From: Phenylobacterium sp. CCH9-H3
GTDB lineage: Bacteria; Pseudomonadota; Alphaproteobacteria; Caulobacterales; Caulobacteraceae
DNA length: 64,000 nucleotides
NCBI RefSeq assembly: GCF_001557235.1
Contig: NZ_LSJI01000230.1
Coordinates: forward strand, 32,458-96,457
Direction: 5' to 3'
In this document: piece by piece, positions 42,748 to 51,717 of the stretch
How positions within the stretch are numbered: position 1 is the first letter of the stretch
How the letters are laid out: each line of letters starts with the position of its first letter
Position numbers and translations under genes: made by a program
The notes under the pieces: model-generated
Told to the model about the DNA's origin: nothing
Databases searched by the model: none
The model's input: only the letters and a program-made list of their open reading frames with translations

Positions 42748-43184
42748 TCAGGCTGGTCGAGACAGCTTTCGACCCGGGGACCCTGCTCTCCGAGTTCACC
42801 CGCGGCCGCAGCGAGACGGGCGCCGTGGCGACCTTCACCGGCATCGCGCGGGCCGAGGCGGGGGCGACGACCGTTCTGGAGCTGGAGGCCTATCCCGGCT
42901 TCACCGAGGCCGAGATCGGCAGGATCGCCGACCAGGCCCGCGAGCGTTTCGGCCTGCACGACCTGGCGATCCTGCACCGGGTGGGAAAGATCGGCCCGGG
43001 GGAGCCCATCGTCTTCGTGGCCACCGCAGCCGGGCACCGGCGTGCGGCGTTCGAAGCGTGTGACTTCCTCATGGACTATCTCAAGTCCCAGGCGCCCTTC
43101 TGGAAGAAGGAGCACGGGCCCGGCGGCGCGCGATGGGTCGAGCCGACAGCGCAGGATCACGCCGACCGCGAGCGCTGGACATAA
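42744..43184 (+). CDS. moaE: Molybdopterin synthase large subunit MoaE
   Basis: The 146-residue subunit has GAVATFTGIAR near 27, LELEAYPGF near 48, ILHRVGKIGPGEPIVFV near 75 and the catalytic-site region FLMDYLKSQAPFWKKEH near 110, where the lysines act. It joins with MoaD to insert two sulfurs into precursor Z. Last gene of the moaADE group. Confidence 0.95.
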   Translation: MIRLVETAFDPGTLLSEFTRGRSETGAVATFTGIARAEAGATTVLELEAYPGFTEAEIGRIADQARERFGLHDLAILHRVGKIGPGEPIVFVATAAGHRRAAFEACDFLMDYLKSQAPFWKKEHGPGGARWVEPTAQDHADRERWT

Positions 43185-43189
43185 AATAA

Positions 43190-43206
43190 CACGTTCGACG
43201 AACGTG
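43190..43206. repeat. Perfect 17-base palindrome after moaE
   Basis: CACGTTCG and CGAACGTG flank one central A, in a short A/T-rich gap (ATAAAATAA on its left). It could be an operator for the following small gene, or a hairpin at the end of moaE; no T run follows. Confidence 0.5.
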
Positions 43207-43287
43207 GAATCATAGATGTTTCGGAGCTTGCCCGAATTCGGGCAAAGGCGTTGTCTGGCGGGAATGCGAACGCCAGAAGACCCCTCG

Positions 43288-43560
43288 ATGTCGGATGCGG
43301 GCGACCTGGACGATCTCGTGGCCTATGTGGCCCGGTCCAGCGATCTCGATCCGTCGCAAGCGAGGCGGATCGTCGATGACGTGCTCACCTACCTGGATGA
43401 AGGTCCCGAAGACTTCGTGCGCCGCCGCCATGCGGCGCTGCTCCGGCTGGGCCGGCGCAACGAGGAGATCTACGCGCGGATCGCGGACGAGCTGGCCCAG
43501 CGCCGCTTCCCGGCTCCGTCCTACAGCCTCCGCCAGATCCGCCGGATCATTTACGGCTGA
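43288..43560 (+). CDS. Small hypothetical helical protein upstream of glmS
   Basis: The 90-residue product (MSDAGDLDDLVAYVARSSDL at its start) is acidic and helical, with VDDVLTYLDEGPEDFVRRRH and a basic C-terminus ending RRIIYG. An upstream ATG at 43264 would add eight residues; neither start has a strong ribosome-binding site. It ends 12 bases before glmS and is probably co-transcribed. No family was recognised. Confidence 0.6.
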   Translation: MSDAGDLDDLVAYVARSSDLDPSQARRIVDDVLTYLDEGPEDFVRRRHAALLRLGRRNEEIYARIADELAQRRFPAPSYSLRQIRRIIYG

Positions 43561-43572
43561 GGCGCGCGTCTG

Positions 43573-45390
43573 ATGTGCGGGATCGTCGGCTACATCGGTC
43601 CGCGCACGGCCCTGCCGCTGCTCCTCGAGGGCCTGCGGCGGCTCGAATACCGTGGCTATGACAGCGCGGGGGTGGCGGTCGCCGAGGCGGGGGGCCTGAT
43701 CGTCCATAAACGCAAGGGCAAGGTGCGCGAACTAGAGAGCGTCCTGCCGGCCGAGCTGCCGGGGGCGGTGGGCGTCGCCCATACCCGCTGGGCGACCCAC
43801 GGCGCGCCGAGTGACCTCAACGCCCACCCGCACACCGACGCCAGCGGGCGGATCGCCGTTGTCCACAACGGCATCATCGAGAACGCCGCCGAGCTGAAGC
43901 GCGCGCTGCAGGCCGACGGCGTGACGTTCCGGTCCGAGACCGACACCGAGGTCCTGGCCCATCTGATCGCCCGCCGGCCCGAGGCGTCCCTTGCCGAAGC
44001 CGTCCGCGCGGCGCTGCGTCAGGTGAAAGGCGCCTACGGCATCGCGGTGATCGACGCCGCGCGGCCCGAGGCCATCGTCGCGGCGCGCAACGGCGGGCCC
44101 GTGGTGATCGGGGTCGGGGACGGCGAGATGTTCGTCGCCTCGGACGCCGCCGCGCTGATGGGCCATGCGCGCTCGGTGGCGCACCTGGACGACGGCGAGA
44201 TCGCCGAGGTCCGGGCCGACGGCTTCACGGTCCTGACGCTGGAGGGCAGCCAGGCGACCAAGGCCACCCTGGAGCTCTCGGGCGACGTCGCCGGCTTCGA
44301 CAAGGGCGACTACGCCCACTTCATGCGCAAGGAGATCGGCGAGCAGCCCGAGGCGGTGCGCCGGACCCTGCTGGGCCGCCTGGACCATCGCTTCTCCACT
44401 GCGCACCTGGGCGGCATCGAACTGGCGGCCCGCGAAATGCTGGACATCCGGCGGGTCAAGATCCTGGGCTGCGGCTCGGCCTTCTTCGCCGGCGCCCTGG
44501 GCGCGCATCTGATCGAGCAGCTGGCGCGCATCCCCGCCCATGCCGAGCCGGCCTCCGAGTTCCGCTACCGCAACCCGGTGATCGAACAGGACACCCTCTA
44601 CATCGCCGTCAGCCAGTCGGGCGAGACCTTCGACACGCTCGCCGCCATCCAGGAAGTGAAGCGCAAGGGCGGCCGGGTGCTGGGCGTCGTCAATTCGGTG
44701 GGCTCCACCATCGCGCGGGAGTGCGGCCGCGGCGTCTATCTGCATGCGGGGCCGGAGGTGGCGGTGGTGTCCACCAAGACCTGGACCTCGACCGCCGTCG
44801 CGTTCGCCCTGCTCGCGCTGCAGCTCGGCCGGGTGCGCGACCTGTCGGCCGGACAGGGCGCCCGCCTGCTGGCGGCGCTGGCGGCCCTGCCGGACCAGAT
44901 CGCGGACATCGTGGCGCGAGAGACCGAGCTGGCGCCCCTGGCCGCCCGGCTGGCCGGCGCCGACCACGCCTATTTCCTCGGCCGCGCCGCCGGCTACGCC
45001 GTGGCCATGGAGGGGGCGCTGAAACTCAAGGAGATCAGCTATCTCCACGCCGAGGCCTACGCCGCCTCCGAGCTCAAGCACGGCCCCCTGGCGCTGATCT
45101 CGCCGGAGACGCCGACGCTCATCGTCCTGCCCGACGACGACCTTCTGCCCAAGAACCTCTCGACGATCGCCGAGGTGCGCACGCGGGGTGGGCCGGTGGT
45201 GGCGATCACGCACCCAGGTGTCGACGCCCCCGGCCTGGAGGCCAGCTTCGCCGTGCCGCGCTCCGAGCCGGAGCTCGATCCGATCCTGCTCAACATCCCG
45301 CTGCAGCTGCTTGCCTACCAGGTGGCCAAGGGGCTGGGCCGCGACATCGACCAACCGCGAAACCTGGCCAAGTCGGTGACGGTGGAATAG
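43573..45390 (+). CDS. glmS: Glutamine-fructose-6-phosphate aminotransferase
   Basis: The 605-residue enzyme makes glucosamine-6-phosphate, the first step to UDP-GlcNAc for cell wall and lipopolysaccharide. The protein begins MCGIVGYIG, with Cys2 the amidotransferase nucleophile after Met removal. Two SIS domains follow: ILGCGSAFFAGALGAHLIEQ and AVSQSGETFDTLAAI, then EVAVVSTKTWTSTA, and the C-terminal LAKSVTVE. It interrupts the moa genes but is on the same strand. Confidence 0.96.
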   Translation: MCGIVGYIGPRTALPLLLEGLRRLEYRGYDSAGVAVAEAGGLIVHKRKGKVRELESVLPAELPGAVGVAHTRWATHGAPSDLNAHPHTDASGRIAVVHNGIIENAAELKRALQADGVTFRSETDTEVLAHLIARRPEASLAEAVRAALRQVKGAYGIAVIDAARPEAIVAARNGGPVVIGVGDGEMFVASDAAALMGHARSVAHLDDGEIAEVRADGFTVLTLEGSQATKATLELSGDVAGFDKGDYAHFMRKEIGEQPEAVRRTLLGRLDHRFSTAHLGGIELAAREMLDIRRVKILGCGSAFFAGALGAHLIEQLARIPAHAEPASEFRYRNPVIEQDTLYIAVSQSGETFDTLAAIQEVKRKGGRVLGVVNSVGSTIARECGRGVYLHAGPEVAVVSTKTWTSTAVAFALLALQLGRVRDLSAGQGARLLAALAALPDQIADIVARETELAPLAARLAGADHAYFLGRAAGYAVAMEGALKLKEISYLHAEAYAASELKHGPLALISPETPTLIVLPDDDLLPKNLSTIAEVRTRGGPVVAITHPGVDAPGLEASFAVPRSEPELDPILLNIPLQLLAYQVAKGLGRDIDQPRNLAKSVTVE

Positions 45391-45431
45391 GGGCGGTCGC
45401 CCGCGCTAGATTGCCGGCGAAGGAGCTTCCC

Positions 45432-45980
45432 ATGAACGCGTTCACGCCCGGCGGCCGGATCGACACCGCCCGCCAGCTCAAGCCGGTGAAGATCGCCGTC
45501 CTGACCATCTCGGACACCCGGGACGAGGAGAGCGACACCTCCGGCCATCTCCTGGCCCAGCGTGTCACCGAGGCCGGCCACGAGCTCGTCGACAAGGCCA
45601 TCGTCCCCGACAGCATCGTGGCGATCCGCGAGAAGATCGAGGCCTGGGCCGCTTCCGGCTTCGTCGAGGCGATCGTGACCACCGGCGGCACCGGCATCAC
45701 CGGCCGCGACGTGACGCCCGAGGCGGTGCGCCCGCTGTTCGACAAGGAGCTGGACGGCTTCTCGGTGGTCTTCCACATGGTCAGCTATCAGTCGGTAGGC
45801 CTCTCCACCCTCCAGTCGCGGGCGCTGGCCGGGATCGTGAAGGGCGTGTTCGTCTTCTGCCTGCCGGGTTCGAACGGGGCGGTGAAGGACGGCTGGGACA
45901 AGGTGATCTCGGCCCAGCTCGACAGCCGCCATGGCCCCTGCAACATGGTCGAGCTCATGCCCCGGCTGATGGAGGCGTGA
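45432..45980 (+). CDS. moaB: Molybdenum cofactor biosynthesis protein MoaB/MogA
   Basis: The 182-residue protein has the MoCF-binding fold: [18 protein letters not shown] near 22, [18 protein letters not shown] near 85 and [15 protein letters not shown] near 140. It adenylates molybdopterin (or plays a poorly defined MoaB role) before Mo insertion by MoeA. Its stop overlaps the moaC start by four bases. Confidence 0.92.
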   Translation: MNAFTPGGRIDTARQLKPVKIAVLTISDTRDEESDTSGHLLAQRVTEAGHELVDKAIVPDSIVAIREKIEAWAASGFVEAIVTTGGTGITGRDVTPEAVRPLFDKELDGFSVVFHMVSYQSVGLSTLQSRALAGIVKGVFVFCLPGSNGAVKDGWDKVISAQLDSRHGPCNMVELMPRLMEA

Positions 45981-46444
45981 GCCGCCTCACTCACATCGAC
46001 GAGACCGGCCGCGCCCGCATGGTCGACGTCTCGGACAAGGCGGTGACGACGCGCGAGGCGGTGGCCGAGGGGTTCGTGCGCATGCAGCCCGAAACCCTGG
46101 CCCTGGCGCTGTCGGGGGAGGGTAAGAAGGGCGACGTCCGTGCGGTGGCCGAGATCGCCGGCGTGATGGCCGCCAAGCGCACGTCCGACCTCATTCCCAT
46201 GTGCCACCCCCTGCCCATCGCCAAGGCCGAAGTGCGCGTCGAGCCGGCCGAGGGCGGCCTGGCCGTCACCGCGCGGGTGAAGACCACCGGCCGGACGGGC
46301 GTGGAGATGGAGGCGCTGACGGCCGCGTCGGTGGCCTGCCTGACGCTCTACGACATGCTGAAGGCGGCCGAGAAGGGCATGGTGATCGAGGCGGTGCGGC
46401 TGGTCTCGAAGACCGGCGGCAAGAGCGGAGATTGGACGGCTTAA
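45977..46444 (+). CDS. moaC: Cyclic pyranopterin monophosphate synthase MoaC
   Basis: The 155-residue protein has the MoaC landmarks [18 protein letters not shown] near 15, [15 protein letters not shown] near 67 (active site), [14 protein letters not shown] near 105 and [11 protein letters not shown] near 124. It starts with GTG at 45977 in a GTGA overlap. With MoaA it makes precursor Z. Confidence 0.95.
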   Translation: MSRLTHIDETGRARMVDVSDKAVTTREAVAEGFVRMQPETLALALSGEGKKGDVRAVAEIAGVMAAKRTSDLIPMCHPLPIAKAEVRVEPAEGGLAVTARVKTTGRTGVEMEALTAASVACLTLYDMLKAAEKGMVIEAVRLVSKTGGKSGDWTA

Positions 46445-47307
46445 GCCGCGACCCAGCTCAGCGCGTCGGGATCGTCGATCGCCATCTCGTCCCAGTCCAG
46501 GTCCGGCGGCGGGCTCATGGCGGCGGCCACCACGGCGCTCATCTCGGCGGCCGAGGTCACGCCGACCAGCACGTGGGAGGCTTCCGGACGCGTCAGGGCG
46601 AAGCCCAGGGCGGCCTGTAGCGGGTCTGAGCGGCCCTCGGCGATCAGGCGGCGCGCGCGCGAGATGCGGCCCGCGGCGGCCTTCAGGTGGCTCGGGGCCC
46701 GGTCCGGCGGCAGGAACAGCACGCCGTTCAGGAAGATCGAGCGCAGGTGCACCTCGATGCCCATCTCGGCGATGGTCGAGAGCGAGCCGTCCAGCAGCAG
46801 CCGCTGGTCGAGCAGGGAGGCCGGCGCCTGGACCAGGTCGGGCTTGAAGCGGCGGGCGACGCCCACCGGATCGTCCGAGGCGTAGACCGGCACGCCGATC
46901 CGCTGGCAGAGGCCCTCGTCCTTCAGCGCCTTGAGCCGATCCCAGAGTTGGGGCCCGAGGGGCGAGAAGAGATCCGTGGCCGAAGGGGCCACGATGGTGT
47001 CCACCCGCTCGACGCCCAGGCGCAGCATCTGCGCGCGCAGCTCGGCTTCCACCATCTCGGGCCCGCGATCGGGCCGGACGCTGGTCAGAGTGAGGCGGAA
47101 AGGATTGGGCTGGGGCAGGGCCCCGCGCAGCAGACCGTCGGCCGAAGACGAGCCTCGGGCGACCTCCAGGACCGACAGGCCGGAGCGGCCGGCGATGGAC
47201 AGGATGTCCCTGGCCTCAGCCTCCCGCGGCTTCCCCCGCGGGCCGGGCGGCTGATCGAGACCGAACTGGCTGGTCCCGAGGCCGAGCTTGCTGAGGGTTG
47301 AGGTCAT
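46441..47307 (-). CDS. Aldo/keto reductase-like protein lacking the catalytic tyrosine
   Basis: The 288-residue protein has the AKR barrel order: [12 protein letters not shown] near 7, [19 protein letters not shown] near 125, [14 protein letters not shown] near 155 and [20 protein letters not shown] near 230. Where AKRs have D-T-A-x-x-Y-G the sequence is [18 protein letters not shown], so the catalytic Tyr and nearby Asp are not there. It might be an enzyme with changed chemistry or a non-enzymatic binder. The 3' end overlaps convergent moaC by four bases. Confidence 0.75.
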   Translation of the reverse strand: MTSTLSKLGLGTSQFGLDQPPGPRGKPREAEARDILSIAGRSGLSVLEVARGSSSADGLLRGALPQPNPFRLTLTSVRPDRGPEMVEAELRAQMLRLGVERVDTIVAPSATDLFSPLGPQLWDRLKALKDEGLCQRIGVPVYASDDPVGVARRFKPDLVQAPASLLDQRLLLDGSLSTIAEMGIEVHLRSIFLNGVLFLPPDRAPSHLKAAAGRISRARRLIAEGRSDPLQAALGFALTRPEASHVLVGVTSAAEMSAVVAAAMSPPPDLDWDEMAIDDPDALSWVAA

Positions 47308-47395
47308 GCGCCCTGAAAAGCTTGGTCTATTCCGTTCGAAGGGCCATTTTGCCGCAGGAAAGGCTAAGAAGCCGTATCCCTGCGAAGGTTAAGGT

Positions 47396-48445
47396 GTGAT
47401 TGACCCTCTTCCCGAGTGGCCGATGTTCGGCGTCGCCGAAGACGTGCGTCCGGCCCTGCGGCGCGCTTCGGATGAGCACCGGGCGCTGGTGCTGGCGACC
47501 CTGGTCTCCGTGGCGGGTGGCGGGCCCCGTCCCGAGGGGACGCAGATGGTTTTCGCCCCGGGAATCCTGGCCGGCTACTTCTCCGGCGGATGCGTCGAGG
47601 GCGATGTCGCCGGCCACGCCTGGGCCTGTCTCGAGGACGGGGCGCCGCGGACCCTGGTCTATGGCGAGGGCAGCCCCTGGCCGGACATCCGGCTGCTCTG
47701 CGGGGCTCGGATCGAGATTTTCCTCGAACGAATCACGGCGGGTGATTCGGCCCTGGCCGAGCTGCTGAGCGCGACGGCCGAGCGCCGTCCCGTGACCTAT
47801 GTCAGCGACGGGACGACCCGGCTCGCTGCCGCCGACGTCTCGCCCTGGCCGGAGGCGGCGGTGGTGAAGCACTATGAGCCCACGCCGCGCCTAGTGGTGG
47901 TGGGCGGCGACCCGACCGCCCTGGCGATCGCCGAACTGGGGGTGAAGTCAGGGTTCGAGACCACCCTTGTGCGACCCAAGGGACCGGAGGTCCCCCCGCC
48001 AATCCCCGGGGTGGCCTATCGGCGCGACGAGCCGGCGCCGGCGCTGGGGGCTATCGGGCTCGACCCCTGGACCAGCGTGGCGGTGGCCACCCACGACCTG
48101 GAGACGGATCGCGCCGCGCTGAAGGCCGCCCTGCCGTCCCAGGCGGGCTACGTCGGCCTGCTGGGCGCACGGCGGCGGCTGGCGGGGCGTCTCGCCGAAC
48201 TCCAGAACGAAGGCATGGCCGAGGGGGCCCTGGCGCGGCTTCACGCCCCCATCGGCCTCGACATCGGCGGCAAGGCGCCGTTCGAGGTCGCCGTGTCCGT
48301 GATCGGCGAGATCACCGCCCTGCGCTACGCCCGGGGAAGCGGCAGCACCTCGACCACGTCGCCGGCGGGGGCGGCGGACGCGCCGGCCGGCCGCTTGAGC
48401 AGGGCGTCGGCCGCCGAGAAGACGCTGACCAGCGAAGAGTCCTGA
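47396..48445 (+). CDS. XdhC/CoxI-like protein
   Basis: The 349-residue protein has an N-terminal XdhC/CoxI region (VLATLVSVAGGGPRPEGTQMVF, YFSGGCVEGDVAGHAWACLEDG) and a C-terminal Rossmann domain (PRLVVVGGDPTALAIAELGVKSGFE; YVGLLGARRRLAGRLAEL; HAPIGLDIGGKAPFEVAVSVIGEI). XdhC-like proteins help insert molybdenum cofactor into xanthine-dehydrogenase-type enzymes. The natural family end is near 48335; the last 35-40 codons run through the convergent moeA gene and are not family-like. The start is GTG at 47396. It belongs to the Moco cluster by position. Confidence 0.82.
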   Translation: MIDPLPEWPMFGVAEDVRPALRRASDEHRALVLATLVSVAGGGPRPEGTQMVFAPGILAGYFSGGCVEGDVAGHAWACLEDGAPRTLVYGEGSPWPDIRLLCGARIEIFLERITAGDSALAELLSATAERRPVTYVSDGTTRLAAADVSPWPEAAVVKHYEPTPRLVVVGGDPTALAIAELGVKSGFETTLVRPKGPEVPPPIPGVAYRRDEPAPALGAIGLDPWTSVAVATHDLETDRAALKAALPSQAGYVGLLGARRRLAGRLAELQNEGMAEGALARLHAPIGLDIGGKAPFEVAVSVIGEITALRYARGSGSTSTTSPAGAADAPAGRLSRASAAEKTLTSEES

Positions 48446-49515
48446 TCCCCGAAGGGCTGGACCCGGACTTCGCCGCCTTCGAAGTTCAGCTTCGCCCGCA
48501 TCCAGTGCTCGCGCGGCCCATTCGCCGGTAGCGGCTCGGAAAGCCGGGCCGGCAGCATCCGGACCGCCGGCTCCGCCCCCGAAAAGGCGGCCAGGATCGG
48601 CCTCAGGAACAGCTCCGCGCAGACCAGGGCCGAGGCGGGGTTGCCGGGCAGGCCCAGCAGACGGCGGCCATCCTCCAGGACGCCGAAGAAGGTCGGCTTG
48701 CCCGGACGCACGGCCACGCTGGCGACCTTCATCTGCAGGCCGAGCGCCTCGGCAGCGGCGCGCACCAGGTCATGGTCCCCGACCGAGGCTCCGCCCACGG
48801 TGACGACCAGGTCGCCCTCGGCCTGTCGCAAGGCCTCGACCGTCGCCGCAAGCTCGTCCTTCACCGGCCGGGCGCGACGCACCTCCGCGCCCCATGTCGA
48901 CGCCAGCGCCGCCAGGGCGCGGGATCCGGAGTCGTAGATCTGGAAAGGCCCGGGGACCGCCGGCGCCTCGACGATCTCCTCCCCCGTGGAGAAGAGGGCG
49001 ACCTGGGGCCGGCGCCTCACCGACAGCTCCGCGCGCCCCGCCGCGGCGGCCAGCGACAGCCGCCAGGGATCGATCCGCGTTCCACGCGACAGCAGCGCCT
49101 CGCCCGCCCGGAAGTCTCCGCCCCCAGGCCGGACATGGCGCCCAGGCTCCACCGCTGGGACGGTGACCGTGTCGCCCTCGCGGCGAGCGTCCTCCTGGAT
49201 CACCATGGCGTCGCAGCCGGCGGGCAGCGCCGCGCCGGTGAAGATCCGCACCACCTCGCCGGGCTGGACCTCGCCCTCGTAGCCGTGCCCGGCCGCGCTC
49301 TCGCCGACGATGCGCAGGTCGCCAGGCGTGTCCGCGCTGCGCACCGCCCACCCGTCCATGGCCGAGGCGGCGAAAGGCGGCTGGTCGCGGATGGCGGTCA
49401 CGTCCTCGGCCAGCACCCGGCCGATGCTGTGCTGGATGGCCACGGCCTCGGCGGGCAGGGCGGCGACCTCCGCCAGCATCCGCGCCCGCGCCTCGTCGAC
49501 GGACAGCAGCTTCAT
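48325..49515 (-). CDS. moeA: Molybdopterin molybdenumtransferase MoeA
   Basis: The 396-residue protein has MoeA landmarks: PPFAASAMDGWAVRSAD near 47, VRIFTGAALPAGCDAMVIQED near 88, VALFSTGEEIVE near 180, VTVGGASVGDHD near 235 and KVASVAVRPGKPTFFG near 255. It inserts molybdate into adenylated molybdopterin. The ATG at 49515 overlaps the M24 peptidase stop by one base; the longer upstream frame is not family-like. Its end overlaps the xdhC-like gene tail by 121 bases. Confidence 0.94.
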   Translation of the reverse strand: MKLLSVDEARARMLAEVAALPAEAVAIQHSIGRVLAEDVTAIRDQPPFAASAMDGWAVRSADTPGDLRIVGESAAGHGYEGEVQPGEVVRIFTGAALPAGCDAMVIQEDARREGDTVTVPAVEPGRHVRPGGGDFRAGEALLSRGTRIDPWRLSLAAAAGRAELSVRRRPQVALFSTGEEIVEAPAVPGPFQIYDSGSRALAALASTWGAEVRRARPVKDELAATVEALRQAEGDLVVTVGGASVGDHDLVRAAAEALGLQMKVASVAVRPGKPTFFGVLEDGRRLLGLPGNPASALVCAELFLRPILAAFSGAEPAVRMLPARLSEPLPANGPREHWMRAKLNFEGGEVRVQPFGDQDSSLVSVFSAADALLKRPAGASAAPAGDVVEVLPLPRA

Positions 49516-50696
49516 CAGACGGGCCGGTCGATGGCGGGCTGGGGCGGCGTGAACCAGGCGGCCCCGTCGTCCGTCACGTGGAAGTGATCCTCCAGGCGCA
49601 CGCCGAACTCGCCCGGGATCACGATCATCGGCTCGTTGGAGAAGCACATGCCGGGCTGCAGCGGTGTCTTGTCGCCGCGGACCAGATAGGGCGCCTCGTG
49701 GATCGACAGCCCGATGCCGTGGCCCGTGCGGTGCGGCAGGCCCGGCAGGTCGTAGTCGGCGCTGAAACCTTCCTCCGCGAGCACGCGGCGGGCCACCGCG
49801 TCGATCTCCTCGCAGGGCACGCCCGGCTTCACGGCGGCGAAGGCGGCGGCCTGGGCCTTCTTCTCCACCTCCCAGACCCGCTGCTGCTCCTGGGTCGCCT
49901 GGCCGAAGACGTAGGTGCGGGTGATGTCGGAGTTGTAGCCCTGTACGCGGCAGCCGGTGTCGATGAGCACCAGGTCGCCATCCTGCAGCTTCTGCTCGCC
50001 CGGCAGGCCGTGGGGATAGGCGGAGGCCTCGCCGAACTGCACGGCGCAGAACGACGACCCGTCATCGGCCCCCAGCGCCCGGTGCGCCTGGTCGATGAAG
50101 CGCCGAACCTCTCCTGTGGTGATCCCGGGCGCCAGGATGCGGGCGGCGCGGCGGTGGACCTCCAGCGTCATGGCCTTGGCCTGGCTCATGAGCGCCAGTT
50201 CGGCCGGCGACTTGATCGACCGGCAGCCGTCGACCACGGGGGCCGCGTTGACCGTCGCGACGTCCGGCGCGGCCAGACGCAGCGCGTCGAACATGGCGAA
50301 GGCCAGGGCCGGGTCGATGGCGAGCGACGTCGCGCCCCATTCCGCCAGCACCTGCGCGGCCTGTACGGCCGGGTTCTCATGCTCCTCCCAAAGGCGCATT
50401 GGCGCCTCGATCCCCAGGGAGGCGAGCAAGGAGCCCTCCTCGAAGCGCGGGCAGATCATCATCGGCGCGCCGGACTTGGGCAGCAGCATCGCCACCATCC
50501 GCTCGGTGGCGTTCCAGCCGACGCCCGCGAAGTACCGCAGCGAGGCGCCGGCGCCGATGATCAGGGCGTCGGTGGTCATCAGCGACTGCGCCTTGGCCAG
50601 GCGGGCGAGCCTCTCCTCCCGCGTGATGGCCGGGGCCGGGCTCGGCCAGGGCCCCAGCTCCGCGAGCTCTCGTTCCGCCGTCGATCCGCCGATCAT
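49515..50696 (-). CDS. M24-family Xaa-Pro aminopeptidase-like peptidase
   Basis: The 393-residue protein has a creatinase-like N-terminal domain and a pita-bread M24 domain with metal-ligand blocks LVLIDTGCRVQGYNSDITRT near 245, LPHRTGHGIGLSIHEAPYL near 325 and MCFSNEPMIVIPGEFGVRLEDH near 355. It removes N-terminal residues before proline. The ATG at 50696 is divergent from an aminotransferase-like gene. It is coupled to moeA by a one-base overlap, though no functional link is known. Confidence 0.9.
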   Translation of the reverse strand: MIGGSTAERELAELGPWPSPAPAITREERLARLAKAQSLMTTDALIIGAGASLRYFAGVGWNATERMVAMLLPKSGAPMMICPRFEEGSLLASLGIEAPMRLWEEHENPAVQAAQVLAEWGATSLAIDPALAFAMFDALRLAAPDVATVNAAPVVDGCRSIKSPAELALMSQAKAMTLEVHRRAARILAPGITTGEVRRFIDQAHRALGADDGSSFCAVQFGEASAYPHGLPGEQKLQDGDLVLIDTGCRVQGYNSDITRTYVFGQATQEQQRVWEVEKKAQAAAFAAVKPGVPCEEIDAVARRVLAEEGFSADYDLPGLPHRTGHGIGLSIHEAPYLVRGDKTPLQPGMCFSNEPMIVIPGEFGVRLEDHFHVTDDGAAWFTPPQPAIDRPV

Positions 50697-50805
50697 GCAA
50701 AACTCCCTTGTCAGCGCCCTCGCGCTCTACCTCTCCCGCGTCACGGCGGAAAGCGCGCTTCGCGAAACCCGGGTGACAGGCGCAGGCGGCGCGCTAGGAA
50801 AGGGC

Positions 50806-51717
50806 ATGGCTGGAAGTCAGGATTTCGCGGCGGACCCCCGGAACGCCGATCTCAAGGTCTATGTCAGCGGCGAGCTGGTCCCGAAGGACCAGGCGCGGGT
50901 CTCGGTGTTCGACGCGGGCTTCGTCCTGGGCGACGGGGTGTGGGAGGGCCTGCGCCTGCACAAGGGGCGGCTGCTGTTCCTGGAGGCCCACCTGGAGCGG
51001 CTGTACGAGGGGCTGAGGGCCATCGCGCTCGACATCGGCATGACGCCGGCTGAGCTGACGACGGAGATCCAGCGCACCCTGGACGCCAACGGCATGGAGC
51101 ACGGGGCGCACCTGCGGCTCATGGTGACGCGCGGTGAGAAGAAGGCGGTCAACCAGGACCCGCGCAACTGGCTGGGCAAGCCGACCATCGTCATCACGGC
51201 CGAATACAAGGAACCCTCGCCCGAGATCCTGACCCGCGGCCTCGCCCTGGCCACCTCCTCGATCCTCTGCACGCCGGCCGAGATGTTCGACATGCGGCTG
51301 AACTCGCACAGTCGACTCGCGCTGATCCGCGCCCTACTGGACGCCATCGAGAAGGGCGGCGACGAGGCGCTGATGCTGGACCCCAACGGCTTCGTGTCGA
51401 GCTGCAACGCCACCAACTTCTTCTGGGTCCGGGACGGGCGGGTGATGACCTCGACGGGTGACTACTGCTTCAACGGCGTGACGCGGGCCAATGTCATCGC
51501 CCTGTGCCGCCGCCACGACATCCCGATCACCCTGGGCGATTTCGATCTGGCCGACGTGGCCGAGGCGGACGAGGCGTTAGTCACCGGCACCTTCGGCGGC
51601 CTGACGCCCGTGCGCAGCATCGACGGCCACGCCCTGCCCGAGGCGCTCCCCGGACCGATGACCCGCCGCCTCCGCGCCGCCTACGAGGCGCTGAAGGACG
51701 AGGACGCCGGCCTGTGA
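50806..51717 (+). CDS. Class IV aminotransferase-fold protein without visible PLP lysine
   Basis: The 303-residue protein has the fold-type IV layout: VSVFDAGFVLGDGVWEGLRL near 32, LDPNGFVSSCNATNFFWV near 188 and FNGVTRANVIALC near 220. In D-amino acid transaminase numbering, the PLP Lys145 region (DIKSLN) matches FDMRLNSH here, with Arg/Asn instead of Lys. The acidic Glu177 (VTEG) is Ser (VSSC). So it may not work as an ordinary transaminase. It has a strong AGGAAAGGG site. It is followed in a four-base overlap by the sulfotransferase-like gene. Confidence 0.78.
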   Translation: MAGSQDFAADPRNADLKVYVSGELVPKDQARVSVFDAGFVLGDGVWEGLRLHKGRLLFLEAHLERLYEGLRAIALDIGMTPAELTTEIQRTLDANGMEHGAHLRLMVTRGEKKAVNQDPRNWLGKPTIVITAEYKEPSPEILTRGLALATSSILCTPAEMFDMRLNSHSRLALIRALLDAIEKGGDEALMLDPNGFVSSCNATNFFWVRDGRVMTSTGDYCFNGVTRANVIALCRRHDIPITLGDFDLADVAEADEALVTGTFGGLTPVRSIDGHALPEALPGPMTRRLRAAYEALKDEDAGL

